Source: Myrmaecium sp. VS I D KN 1 (lineage: Eukaryota; Ascomycota; Dothideomycetes; Valsariales; Valsariaceae). From it: a stretch of 64,000 nucleotides of DNA. The stretch spans positions 1,443,061 to 1,507,060 of the forward strand of contig JADQAV010000015.1 in NCBI GenBank assembly GCA_019775845.1, given 5' to 3'. The position numbers and the translations under genes were made by a program. Below, one piece after another: positions 50,359-62,800 of this stretch. How positions within the stretch are numbered: position 1 is the first letter of the stretch; the number at the start of each line of letters is the position of its first letter. The notes under the pieces were generated by a model. That model worked only from the letters and a program-made list of their open reading frames with translations. It had not been told where the DNA came from and made no database searches.

Positions 50359-53300
50359 GGCGGTTGATGTGGGTGTGAGAGATAGATGAAAATGGAAGTC
50401 GGCAAGGGGAAGAACAGACGAAGGGGTATCAAGAGAAGGCAAGCGGTGACGGTGGGGTTGAAGATGTGGGGATGAGGAACGCGGTCGGGACTCTGACAAT
50501 CGCCGTTTGGACCGGGAGAAGGATCGATCGGAGGAAGGATGAGGTGTGTGAGATGAGAGATGAGGAAAAGGAAGTACGGTGACAGAGGCTGCTTATCTAC
50601 TTTGGACGACCTCGTTGGTGAATCCGGGCATGACGATGGCAGGAAAGGAAAAAGCAAGAAATGATGGTTGCGAGAAGAGGTGCGGATGATGAAGAGGGCA
50701 CCTCGAAACGAAACAAATGATGAGATGGATGGTTCAGATCCATCAGGGACAAACGTGAAGTACATGCTGGGAATTTGATCGGTCGCATGACTCCTCATTT
50801 CCCCCCTGGGTTGGCTGTCTGTCTGGTCAGTGTGATCATGTTGGTGGTGGGTGTGAACGGTGATCAAGTCCCATGGGCGGTGGAGGACGATCGTCATAGG
50901 GGACAGCCTTGATGTCAAGCGAAAGAAGGAGGTGTGGTTCCAGAACGAGAAGGCTGGTTGGCTGTGAGTAGGGCACGGAATCATCCGGAGGCTAGTCCAG
51001 ATGGATCCCGCCCTTTTTTGTTTCTCTCTGTCTCTCTCTCTTCTCCCAGCCTGGCGGTGATGGTGGTTGAGGTGGAAGATGCACATGGCCGATGTGAATC
51101 CCCTCCACCGCCCCAGTGTTTTGTGGGCCTCGGAAGGGCGGATGTGGGTCGCGGGGCGGTTGATGTCAAGCCGTGCCGGGACGGTAAGGCAGGGAGGGAG
51201 GCTTCCTTGCCGGCCCCACGACAAGGCGTTCAGCCTTGGTCCAGCCAGGTCCAGCTGGCCAGGGCCACAGAGGCGGTCATGATGATCGTTGTGAGGCAGT
51301 CCGGTTTAAGGGGGGAAAGTTGCAAGGACAGCCAAGTTGAGTTGTCCAGTTTCCTTGCGAGCAGCACCTCCATTTTGACGTCAAGAGTTGATCCACTTTC
51401 ACTCTTCTGCCGTTCTCTGCTCGTCTGAAGGAAGGAGGAGAGGGAAGGGAGGGAGGGAGACTGAGGTGAAGGGTGATGGAGAGTATCCACCATGTGTTCA
51501 CACGGGGTGACTGATTGGTTAACCGGGTACTTGATTCCCGCCAGAATGGGGGGTTCGGTGAAGTTGGAGAAATCAAGGATGAAGCTGGAGAAATTAAGGA
51601 GCAACCAACACAGCAGATGGAGGAGTGAATCGTTATTATCATGTGCGTGTAGGCGTGATCAGAGCGAGGTAGGCGGAGGATGAAAAGATGGGAGTTGGGC
51701 AGAGGGAGTGAACGGATGGTGGTGGTGCTTGATGATGGTGATGGTGATGACGATGATGATAATGCTGGCGGCGGTGGTGTTCGTGGTGGTGGTGGTGGTG
51801 GTGGTGATGATGGCGACGATGATGATGAATGGCGAAGATGGAAGATGATGCAGGGCGAGGAGGTGGAGCAGCTGGTGGGCTGGCGGCGCTGTGGCGCAGC
51901 TGGGAGGATGCGCAGGAGGGAGAAAAGAAGGCTGGGATGCCTTGCGATGTTGGTGCCTTGCAGTTGGCGTCTTGATATTCCAATTTGTGCCTTAGGCTTT
52001 ATCATGTCTTGGCAGGTATCCTTCGGTCGCAGCGACAGGACGACGACGACGACGAAGATGAACACCACCATGACCAACACCATTACGATGGTTTCTCTCT
52101 CTGCTCTTGCTAGTCGATTCAGTGAGCTATCTGACCGAGGATGCCCTTCACCACTTCGTTAGCCTAACTCACTCTTCGCCGTCCAGTCCGGTCGCACGAC
52201 AGCACCTGTGCCGGAGCCCGACAAGGCTATCCATGACATCCACTCCGGCACCACACCAGTCAAATTACCTACCTAGTGAACTGACAAACACAAACACAAG
52301 CACAAGCACAAGCATAAGCGCCATGCTAGGAATAATCTCGACCGATCATCTGCTCACCAACCTCGGTCACTCGACTCGCGCCTGGACTCGACATACGGAT
52401 ACCCAACTAAGTAACTCATTTGACTCTGCTGGTCCTCCTCAAGACATGGACGATTCCGCAAAGGGGCATTCCCTGCCTTCCACGGACCTGCGTCTTTTAC
52501 TAACCATTCAGTCAGACCGGAGTGCCACCGCGACTGTCATGTGCATGTGCTTTTGCCCAGCCCGGCGCCGGCCACGGTTCACCACCTTCCACCCGCGCTC
52601 TCCCCACCATCCTGTCCTCCTCCAGCCTGCCGTACAGAACCACTGAGTCCTTTTCTTCTCCCCCGCACAGGGCGGGGGTTGAGGTCTCCCGTAACTAGAC
52701 TGTCACCTGCGACTTTCTCTCGCGCCCAAGGAATGAGCAGCTTATTCATTCACTCGTTCTGCACGTCGCTTCTCCCTCCCAGCCTAGTTGTTGCAGTCGG
52801 ATGGGAGAACCGAGACAGCTCCGGCACCGGCATCAGCACCACGGGACGAGGTGAGGAGGGAGAAAGAGAGTCGCGGCATAACGGTGCAGTGCCACCAATG
52901 CGTGGAACACTCCGCACTTTGACCCGTGGACACGCGAAATGAACTCATGCGTGCACGTGGTCATGGCAGCATACCCTGCTGACAAGGAGAAGATGATGAG
53001 AAGAGGAAGAGCAGGTTGGGGAGGTTGATGAGGACTTTCCCTTGGGAGACGAGATACTCCTTCGTATCTTGGTCCAGATCCGATCTTATCATGAATCCTT
53101 CGAGATTATCCCATCCACCTCGGGAGCGGATGGAAGGAATACTTAGAAGGGAAAAAGCGAAAAGGAAGGGCGAGAAATTGAAAAGGGAGCTGAGAAACAG
53201 GGAGACCGAGAAACCCCTGACATGTGATCGACACACCTGCACAGACGAGGATCGCCGGGAGTAAACGTCAACGGCTTCGATCGATGTCCCCACTCCGTCT

Positions 53301-53930
53301 TCACCGGTCTCCACAACTCGTCCCCACCCACCCACTGCCGCCAGCCTCTCCCTTTCTTGTTTTCTTCTCCGCTTGTTTTCCTGTTGACCGACACATCTCT
53401 ATCATTTCCCATGGGAGGCGTAGAACAAGGTGATGAGGAATGTGGGGATGTTTTCGCTTTACGACTTCAGACAGCTGCGGAATCCGTCCGTGGAACAGAA
53501 GATACAGAGGGCGATGAAGAAAACAACATCCATCTTTACATCGGGAGGATATATATTATCTCGCAAAAAAATCTACCGCAGCAGCAACGATTACCTTCCC
53601 CTTGATCGCTCACGCATTCTATCTCCTTCGTTCCTTTCAATCAATGATCATTACTTATCCAATACGACCGAGGCCAAAACAAAGCGAAAGAAGAAAACAA
53701 ACAAACAGAACCAACGGGAAAGAGAGAAGAGCGAGAGAGAGAGCAAAGATGTAAAGAAAGATGGCAAGAATCCAAAAGGAAAGGAAGGAAGGAAGGAAAA
53801 AAAAACATCCCCGGAAAAGAAGGAACTCCCCATTAAAAACAATTCCCTCGAGCCTCCGGTGCGGCAGCGGCAGCGCAACACCCGTCCGTCCAATCTCACA
53901 TTCTCCAGCGGAGAGACACTGCAGGCCTAC
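50359..53930. other. Long region without accepted gene
   Basis: Open frames on both strands mirror each other and are low complexity. Contains a GAT/GGT microsatellite (51711-51840) and a short ACAAGC repeat (about 52286-52318). A plus-strand ORF at 52107-52646 has an ATG but no features. CT/GA-rich tracts at 51010-51060 and 51420-51470 look like promoter or UTR sequence. Confidence 0.4.
51711..51840. repeat. GAT/GGT microsatellite tract
   Basis: Imperfect (GAT)n and (GGT)n repeats over about 130 bases, purine-rich on the plus strand. Confidence 0.85.
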
Positions 53931-55034
53931 TCACTGACCGACCTCCCTCTCACCGTCACCCACTTCCATCCCAGCACCACTCCCGCACCACTCAGAGTAC
54001 GGCGGCGGCGGCGGCAGGCACTGACTGTGGTGGCTGTGGTTGTGGTGCTGGTGCTGGTGCTGCTGCTCATCTTCTCTCGCTCCGTGCGTGGCCCCGGCGG
54101 CGTGTCGCCCCGACATGCCCGACGACCACTGTGGCCATGACCACCCGGACCCCAACGACGGCCCGCTGATGGAGTCCTGCTGCTGCTGGTGCTGGTGCTG
54201 CTGATGCTGATGTTCCTCGTGGACGTTAGCTGCAGTGACCGCCACCACCGCCACTGCCGCCGTCGCCGCCGCCACCGTTGCTGGCTTCGTCTGCGGGCCG
54301 GTGCCATCGTGGCCGTGGCCGTGCTCCAGCGCGCCCTGGCGGCCGCGGCGCTGATACCGGGCCTGGTACCATCGGCGGAGGTGGGTGAAGAGCAGGCCGA
54401 GGACGAAGACGACGAAGCAGATGAGGCTGATGGCGAGGAAGGTTCGCCAGGAGGTCGACGAGGGTGGGGCCCTTTGGGTGACTTGTCAGTTTCTTCCATT
54501 CGGGACGGATTGGGCGTGATTGGGGAGGAGTGGGTTGGTGGAAACTCACAAGTCGGAATCTCGGAAGAGACGGCGGAGGAGGAGCTTGTGCCCCCCACGT
54601 TTGTCCTTGTGCCTCTGCTTCTTCTTCTCTTCCTTCAGCTTCTTCTTCTCCTCTTTCCTCTGCTTCTTCTCCTCCTTTTCCTTCTCATGCTTCTCGTGCT
54701 TCTCTTCTTTCTTGCGTTTCTTGTCGTCCTCATCGTCCTTCTTCTTCTTCTTGTCATCCTCATCGTCCTTCTTCTTCTTGTCATCCTTCTCATCATCCGA
54801 GTCCGAGTCCGAGTCCGACTCCGACCCGGACCCCTTGTCATCCCCCTTCTTGTCATCCGGATCCTCCTCCCCCATCAGCTTCCGCAGCTTCTTCATCGCT
54901 TTCCGCTGCCTTTTCCGGCGCCCCCGCTCCCGCGCTCGTTCAAAGTACCAGTCCAACCCCGCTTCCGCCCCTTTCTCCCATGACTTGACGATCCCATCAT
55001 TGGCGTATTCTTCGAACCAGTCCCAGAAGGGCAT
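53931..55034 (-). CDS. Charged single-pass membrane protein, two exons, 341 aa
   Basis: Exons 55034-54550 and 54471-53931; intron 54549-54472 (GTGAGT, branch ACTGAC, acceptor AAG). The acceptor AAG is uncommon, but the join keeps the frame and both sides are open. Residues 1-60: aromatic/basic head (MPFWDWFEEYANDGIV, KSWEKGAEAGLDWYFERARE). Residues 60-160: a long Lys/Asp/Glu/Ser tract, almost all charged. Then SSTSWRTFLAISLICFVVFV at about 170, a single membrane span, followed by basic LRRWYQARYQRR (inside by the positive rule), then a His/Gln-rich tail with a PPPPPY motif near the C terminus, a possible WW-domain or ubiquitin-ligase site. No family recognised. Confidence 0.7.
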
Positions 55035-55968
55035 GGTGGGCGACGGAAGGTCGATGAGGAAGGGAAAGAGAGGGGGTGCGTGAGTGGGGTAACGGGAGGA
55101 AAAGCCGGTGGAATGCGAAGAAAAAGATTCGGAGAGGAACCGAACGGGTGCGATACGCAATACACGACGCACTTGTTAAGGCTGGGCAAGGACCGGAGGA
55201 AGGTTTCGGTGGAGGATGGATTGGTTTGGGAAGAAGAAGGAGGAACCTAGCCGGGGACGGGCGCTGGTCTTTTAAAACTTCGATCGGGAGGGCTGGAGAG
55301 GGCTAAGGGGGCAAGCGACTGCGAAAGTATGAGCAGAATCATCGTGTGAACTGGAAAGGAGAGGGTTTACGTCGGGGCGAGCAGATGCAGGTCGCTGCAG
55401 AGTCGACTGGGTGGACCTATGCCGACGGTCATTTGGCTGATGTTCTGTCCAGTTGGGCGTCCGATTGGGTGTCTGAGTCGATGGAGAGTGGAGAACGGGA
55501 GGCGGGAGGGATGAGTGAGATTGCAGAAGTAAGGGGGTGGGTAGATGGAGGAGAAGTGAGGGAGATGACGAATCATAACTTCCAGGAGATCCAAGATTGA
55601 TGGTCCGGAGGATACAGGGGATAGTTAGTGATTTACATAATCATCCATCTTGTTGAGGTCGGCAGCATTGATGGTTCCGTGGAAACATCTCGAGAGAAGA
55701 GCGAAGCTCCCTTCCCGTAGCTGTAGGGTGTGCAGTATACATGTAGAGCCTGGGATGTGGAGTGTGGAGTAGTATACAGTATGCCGTATGTGACATGCAA
55801 AGGGGCAGGGGGGTCATGTCAAGGATATATACATATTCACCGTATATAATAATATGCAGCACCCCGTTTGTCCCAGCCCTTCCTCGCCCTACCTACTCCT
55901 ACTCATCCGCCCACTCCCTCACCTCACTTACTCGATCACCCACCCCCTTCTCTGACCCATCCTCTCAC
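55035..55968. other. Intergenic, no gene seen
   Basis: Promoter side of the 53931 gene and 3' flank of the GH43 gene. No ORF with features. Confidence 0.5.
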
Positions 55969-57697
55969 TCACTCATCCGGCACAACCAGCGCATCCACAT
56001 CCGGACCCCATCCCCCATCCACGCCCCCAACCACCACCTCGTTCATCCCATCCACCACCTCCGCCTCAAACTCGCTCAACCCGACCACGTTCCCGCCCCC
56101 CGTCGGCAAAAACGCCACCACCTGCTCCACGCCCCCATTCACCACCACGCTCGCCCGCCGCTCCGTCGCATCCCCGTTCGCATACCGAAACCGCAGCGTC
56201 CGCGTCTGCCTCCCACCGCTCCCGCTCCCGCTGACCTGGACTGCGAACGTCGCCGTCCCGCCCGCGTCGCCGCCGATGTATCCCGCCGCCAGCCCGCCGT
56301 CGCAGCCGCTGCAGCTCACATTGCGCGCGCCCCCCGCCAGCGTGGCGGTTTCTCCCGGATACGCGACTTCGGTGGGCGGCGCCGCCCAAGTCCCGCTGCC
56401 CGCGTCGATGACCCAGCTTGTGTAGTCGGTGGGCATGCTGGCGGTGCTGCCGCTGAGCGTGAGGGGGAGCCAGATGTAGGTGCTCCGGCCGAGGGAGGAG
56501 GACACCCAGCGGTCGCCCATGTAGATGGCGGAGCCGCTTTGGTTGAGAGGGAGGATGAAGTTGGTTTGGGAGTTGAAGGTGTTGGTGCCGGCTGGGGCGA
56601 AGGTGGTCCAGTCGGACCAGGGGCCTGAGAGGTTGGTGGCGGTGGCGTAGAGGTTGTCGTTGGGGTCCTGTGGACAGTCACGATGGTTAATCAAGTGAGG
56701 AGGCTTGAGGTTGGGGAAACACGATCCGTCGGTGTATGGGGACAATAGGAAGTGCGAATGGAACTCACCCATCCCGTCAACCGGGAGCCGAAGATGAAAT
56801 ACACGCCGTCCTGCTTCACCATCGCCGGCGCCTCGATGGAGTCGGAAAAGAGGTACGTGCTGCTCGACACATTCAGGTAGTCGTCCGTCAACTGATCAAT
56901 GCGAAGACCGTTCGCTCGCTACCATGAAGGCGTATCAGCAATCGTTCCAACCCTGACTGCGTACCCATGCCCTCTCAGCGTCGCAACTGCGACAAACGAC
57001 ACGGGTAGACTCACATCTTCGGTCAGGAGATACCCCGTCCCGTCATCATCGACGAACAAGTTCATGTCTCTTGACTGGAATCCAAGCGGCTGAAAGCTGC
57101 CCAGGTAGCTATACTCCTCCCCACACGCCGACGACGCCGTCGCGACCCCGACCTTGGCCTCGCCGTAACTGCTCGAGTCGATGTGCATGTACATGACATA
57201 CGTCCTGGTCATCCTTGTCAGCCATCTGCATTCTTCGTTCGTCCTCTTCGTTCTTCTTTCGTTCTTCCATTGCCCAAATAATCACTCCCACTTACCCCGT
57301 CCCTTCATTAAAAACAACCTTCGGCCTTTCCACCACTCGATCAGGCCCTAAATCCCCGCTCGCCTGCCGCGTCAACAGCGCCCGCTCGAACGACCACTGC
57401 ACCAGATCGGTCGACGAGTAGCAGGTTACGTTCTGGAAGGCGCTGCCATCGGTGCGGTCCTCGCCCACCCAGTAGTAGGTCGATCCGACCTGGAGGATAC
57501 CTCCTCCGTGCGCTTGGACGTGGTGGTGGATGGTGGTCTGGGATGGGCTGGGATGAGTACCTATGAGGGCTTTGTGGGAAGGGGGAGGGGGGCTGGCTTA
57601 CGTCGGTCCAGGTTGCGCCGGGGACGATCTGGAGGACGCCGAGGACGGGGAGGGGGGTGAGGAGGCTGAGGAGGAGTAGTGGATTGGTGTACTTCAT
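55969..57697 (-). CDS. Secreted exo-beta-1,3-galactanase, GH43_24 with CBM35, 458 aa
   Basis: Five exons: 57697-57602, 57537-57296, 57204-57015, 56918-56769, 56667-55969; all joins keep the frame and introns have fungal branch sites (for example GGCTGACA, TTGATTAAC). Signal peptide 1-20. The catalytic five-bladed domain (to about residue 310) shows VQAHGGGILQVGSTYYWVGED, CYSSTDLVQWSF, VVERPKVVFN (Glu102), SRDMNLFVDDDGTGYLL, SIEAPAMVK (Glu205, expected acid), NSQTNF (Gln260) and IYMGDRW. Gln260 matches the Gln that stands in for the usual base in the Phanerochaete galactanase. Residues about 320-458 are a CBM35-like module (AAGYIGGDAGGTATF, FRYANGDATERRASVVVNG, WGPDVDALVV), which binds galactan. 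The enzyme trims beta-1,3-galactan backbones of arabinogalactan proteins outside the cell. Confidence 0.92.
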
Positions 57698-59869
57698 AGT
57701 GGTAGGGTGGAATTGATCGCTATCACGGTGATGGTAACGCGAAAACAACGAGAAGATAGCACGGATATATATACCCACCCCCATCACAAACATTCTCCGC
57801 TTCAGCATAATGCGAAACCATGCCACTCTTATTTATCCCGATCGCAGAGTGGACCAGGAGTGTGGCCGCGGCGCCCAGATTGGGTGGGATGCTGCGATGG
57901 TTCGCTGTCTTGTGGGGATCGTTTCGGGTCTCGTTCACCCCTGTCGGCTCCAAGGGATCGTCGTGGATGGATGATTCTCCGCCAACGAGGGCTCGGCCCG
58001 GTGGCTGGCGGGCCGCTTGTCCTAAATATCGTCGTCCGGCGGTAAAACAAGGGTGTATGGAATGCGATGTTATGGTGGGCGTTACTAGCTACCTTACTGA
58101 GCATGAGGAGCGAAGGTGGAGGTAGGAAAGGGGTTAAACATGTAAATACTACGTACTGTGTAAATATAAACATATATATACCTATATCGAAGGAGACAGA
58201 TATCAACCAGCCTGTTATGGCAACGTATCTAATACGATCAAGGGTTAGAAATCTCTGCTGGTGCCTTCTGGGTCTTCTTGTGCTGATGCTGGTGCTCTAG
58301 AGCGATCGAATATACCTAAGAGCCTACCCGTTTCACTAGGCGCAACGTCTCTCGACCAACTCACAGATAGAATGCTGGCTAAAAGAAATGCTAAACACAT
58401 GCTTGAACAGGTAACAGTTCGGTTTGGTATCCTCTCAACTGTCGTGTATTCGCAAGCGGACATCCTTATCCGCACTATCGACGTCTAGCATGTGTGGATC
58501 GCATTTCTCCGACCACCCCTGCGCATCCCCGCCTTCATTCATTTTCTCGCTGGATTAGCTGTATATATCCACTGTAAACAAGCTTACCGCATCACTGGTT
58601 AGTGTAAGTATAATACATGGAAGTGTAGCAGATCTCTCCTGTCTTCGATCGCCATCACAGGTAGTAAGCCTATCTAGCTTACGCTTCGACGTCAGTCTCA
58701 GACTCTCGCTTCTTACCAGCAGATGCGATTCATGCATTCATCCTTCTTACGTTTCTCTCCGAAGTCGATATGCTGCAGCAGAAAGAGAAGTGTCTTAGCC
58801 GGTTCGCGGCGACCGCTGGATAATAACGTGGGTTTCAACACCACGGCTCACGAAGCCTACAAGTCTATTTCCAGCCCCCTATACAGAAGATCCCGTAGAA
58901 CACGGAACTATATAATTATCGTTAAAGTGTACGTTAAGCACTGGCAGTAATGCGATTCGCTCCCGGACGGCACCAGCTCCGTCTTTATTAACACTACCCT
59001 GGGAAAGGCTGGCCTCTCTCCCTTCGGCGGCTTCTACGTCCGCAATAGGATCGTTAACGCCTTCATCACTTCGCCCTCTGCCAACCGCGCTGCTCTCCCT
59101 GCTATCTCCCCTCAGGGTAGTCGCGTGCTTACTTCCAGCGGTGAAGCGAGCACTATCATCCCACTTGGCGCGGTGGTCCTCTGAATTGTCTGGAGCGTGA
59201 CGTACGTCTGGGTGAGAGCGTGGTGGCACGTCTGTGTATGAATGTAGGGCAGGGGGAGTTCGCTATCAGAGGTCACTGGGAGGGTCGTATAATCAGCTGG
59301 ACGGGCGCATGGCGACTGTACCGCGTGTCGCTATCTGACGGGTGGTAACGTCTTGAATGTGGGATTTAACCCTAACCCTAGCTAAGTTTACAGCACCCAA
59401 CATGCTCTTCGACTGTCCGTCCGGGATTGTTCACCGTTGCCCTGCCTTGGGATTCACGTGTTGACGGCTGCGACAGCACCACTAACACCAGCACTCGGTG
59501 AGTCCACATCTTTCTATTTTGCGAGCCTAGCCTTCGACCGCTCGTCCGTTAGAGATATAGCTGACAGGGCAGCCAGCGAGTGAACGTTTAGATTGGCAGT
59601 TATGGTGAGTTTAATAGGTTAGACAAATTCCGATAAGGTAGAGATGGCGGTTTGAGGAGGACATTGAATTCTGGGAATAGGTTTCATCTTCATATGAATG
59701 GCTATCACGCCCTTGCCGGGCTACTACTCTGAGATTATTACTTCAAGGACTTCTAGCACGATGCAGTAGATGTAGATTAACTAACTCTAGTGGCTACCTA
59801 CTTCCAAACGACAGATGCTAGGAGCTTGCTCGCTATCTCACGCGAACGACCCAGTTTCCCGATAATACT
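57698..59869. other. Subtelomeric region without accepted gene
   Basis: No ORF with features. It includes a short internal telomere-like motif (59366-59380) and becomes AT-richer near 58140-58200 and 58555-58620. Confidence 0.45.
59366..59380 (-). repeat. Internal telomere-like motif, inverted
   Basis: TTAACCCTAACCCTA: two CCCTAA units, in the opposite orientation to the terminal repeats 4.6 kb away. Confidence 0.6.
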
Positions 59870-62800
59870 CTACATGCCGTCGAAGACGAGGAGGCTCTGA
59901 ACCGGGAACTTACCAAGCCCGTGTCGGAGTAATGTCTCCCGACCACGGTGAATTGGGAACTCCGCTATAACCATCGTTGTGGCATTCTCAACCTGGGCCT
60001 CATCTAAAAGCCGCAGAATTGCGCACATAGTCTCCCCCGTCGCAAGCACGTCGTCGACCACGACCACCGACGCGGCCGGGGGAAGCACATCCTTCTCCAT
60101 CGTGATACGTTTGAGCTCTGAACAGCGGACTTGTGCAGATGAGATGTATGATTGTGACTTTATCACGGATAAGGTGGGAGGAGGAAGCTTGCCAGCCTCT
60201 CGAATCAACACCAACGGAACCTTGACACACGACGCCAGCGCGGAGGCGAAGATGAAGCCGCCCGCCTCGCAGCACACGATAGCGTCGACTTTGTTCCAGT
60301 CTCCGGCAAAGTAGGTGCGCAGCAGCGACGTGCACAGAGCGAGCCCCCCGGGCTGCTGGGCGATGCCGAGCACATGGCGAAACTCGATCCCCGAGCGTGG
60401 AAAGTCGGCTACCGAGCGGACCATCAGGGCCAGTTGCTGCAAGTTTTCGTGGCAGAAGGGCAGCAGATGCGACCGTGCGAACTGCTTGCTGGCCTCCTCG
60501 TCGCTGGCGTCGTTCCTGAATACGAAGGTGGGACGATAGTGAGCCGGTACGGGTCTGTCGCTGTCGCTCTCACGGTCCTCTATCTGCTCTCCAGGAATGC
60601 CATCGCTCCCACGTCCACGGCGCACTGACCGTATTAGACTGTTGGCTTCGACGTGGACTTCTATCACCCTGTAGGCCGGCACCAGAGGAGACAACGCAGT
60701 GACCGGCGCGTCGTCTCTCATCCCGGTGATCAGCAACACGTCGACATCCGCGTTGGCATAGACCACGTCCAAGAAGTGCTGCCGTGGAAGCTTGCAGTTT
60801 TGTCGAACCTGCTCCCGGTAAAAGGCCGTCAATGCTGGCCGGTGTTTTTCTTTGTAGCCACGATCTTGGAGCAGCCGATCCAGATCCGCACCGGTAGCTG
60901 CAGCGTACTCTCGCTTAGTAGCATCGCTGATGCTGACCGCGCGAGCCGTCGGATTTCCGCTCGCGTCGTGCGTGAACACCGCGGCCCAGATGCTCGCACA
61001 ATAGTCCTTCCCAGCGCCGTTTTTGCCGGTGACGAGGACGATCATCTTAGGCGGCATAAGCGGTTCTGGGAGCGGACATGCGTAGGGCAGCACGCGGTGC
61101 GGGTCTGCTCGTTGTTTGAGACGAGCAAGGCGTGAGCGGTTCGGTCCGAAAGCCATGGTCGCCAGGCTCAGGTCTCTTGAATCCGGCCCAAGATCAGCAC
61201 CGTAGACACCGCTGGCGATAGGCAACAGATCCTTCACAACATCGTACACCCACTGTGTAGCAACCTTTGCGAGCGTGGTGTTGTCCTGGTTGCGAGGCCA
61301 TACGGCAGTGATCACGCAAGCAAAATCCCAATCCCGACATCCAAACGCCGTGGCGTCGGGAGCAACGTCACGCACAGCTGCTCCGCCCTGTAGCAGGTGA
61401 AGGTAGCACAGCGGAGACGGACGACGCTGTATAGCCTTGATCAACCGGGTGACGACAGCTTCTTCTCCAATCTGGTTAAGGAAGATACACCGCTTGAACG
61501 ACGAAGTTTTCCCACCGCCGTGGCCTCCGTGCATCCTGGCCATGTATATCTCCGTCTCAAACATACCGATCCCATCCACGGTCTTGCATTCGTGTTCCGG
61601 CCCCCATGTCATCGGACATTGCACTGTCGCCGTGGGCGGTCTCTCCACAAAAGATTCGTATACAGTCACGCCAAGCTGCAATTGGCCGGCATCCCAGTGT
61701 AGATACGCATCGGCGGAACAGTGTCGCTGTAATTCTCGGGAGAACATATCAAACTGCAGGATGACAAGCTGCGCATGATTAGAATCGGTGAGGGGTAAAA
61801 CCCAGTTGCGCACCACGTAGTTTGGAGCCCGGTAGGCCTGAAAGGTGATGCTTTTGACGATGCCGAAGTTAGTACCGGCGCCCTTGAGCGCCCAGAGAAG
61901 ATCAGCTTCGTTCACTGGACGAACAGCGTTGGCTGGCTGGTGTTTGACCGGTACGCGGCCAAGGCAAAGGACCTGGCTAGAGTCGACGCTGACGATCACG
62001 GCACCGACGACGGCGTCACAGGCCAGCCCATGCTGTCTAGCCAAATGTCCAATGCCGCCCTGGAGCCAGAGTCCTGCGCCAACGCTGGGGCGAGCACCTA
62101 AGGGAACGGTCAAGCCCACTGCCTGCGTCTGGCGCACGATGTCCCCTGCCTTGCAGCCGGCCCCGACGACGACCAATGGGCCAGAAGGAGTCCCGCATTG
62201 GCTTTCTGCTTCTGCCGCCGTCAGGAAATGAACTTGGTTGAATGCCGCCATGTCGACGGCGACCGTGTGGGGCCTTAAACAATGCCCGCTGTGGCCACCG
62301 CCGACGACAGTTAAACGGACACGATGCTTTAAGGCCCATCGAACACAGTGCTGGACCTGCGCAATCTCCGTCGGTCTAACGACCGCTGCCGGTTGGTGCG
62401 CACGCGCCTCCCGGTTCTTCACCGTTAAGCTATCTCTCCCTATTATTATCTGTGACGGAAGCTCCGATGTCGCGGTAGCGTGCTTAGTGAATGCTACCAT
62501 AACTTCAGGGGCGCTGAATAAGAGATCGTTTGAAGGTTTCTCCGTACGACGGCCTAGGATCCGACACAACTTGCGCCAGTTAAGTTTGACGGCGTTGTCT
62601 CCGTCCGGATCCAGGGTGAACCCTGCGACAAATGCAGCAAAGCAGTCCAGCGCCCCATCGTTGTCGGGAACGCTCACATCTCCCTCGTGAAAAAGGGCGC
62701 TTTGATGGGCACATAAAGTGTCGAGATCAAGAGTCCCTTCACGATGGAAAACCACTACTATCCCGGGGGATGCGGGCGAACCTTGCTCTGCGAGCATTTC

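Noticed and set aside
50094-52083. Minus ORFs of 376 and 268 codons between GH76 and the membrane protein
   Set aside because: They overlap the GH76 first exon or run through microsatellite; Ser/Pro/His-rich without features.
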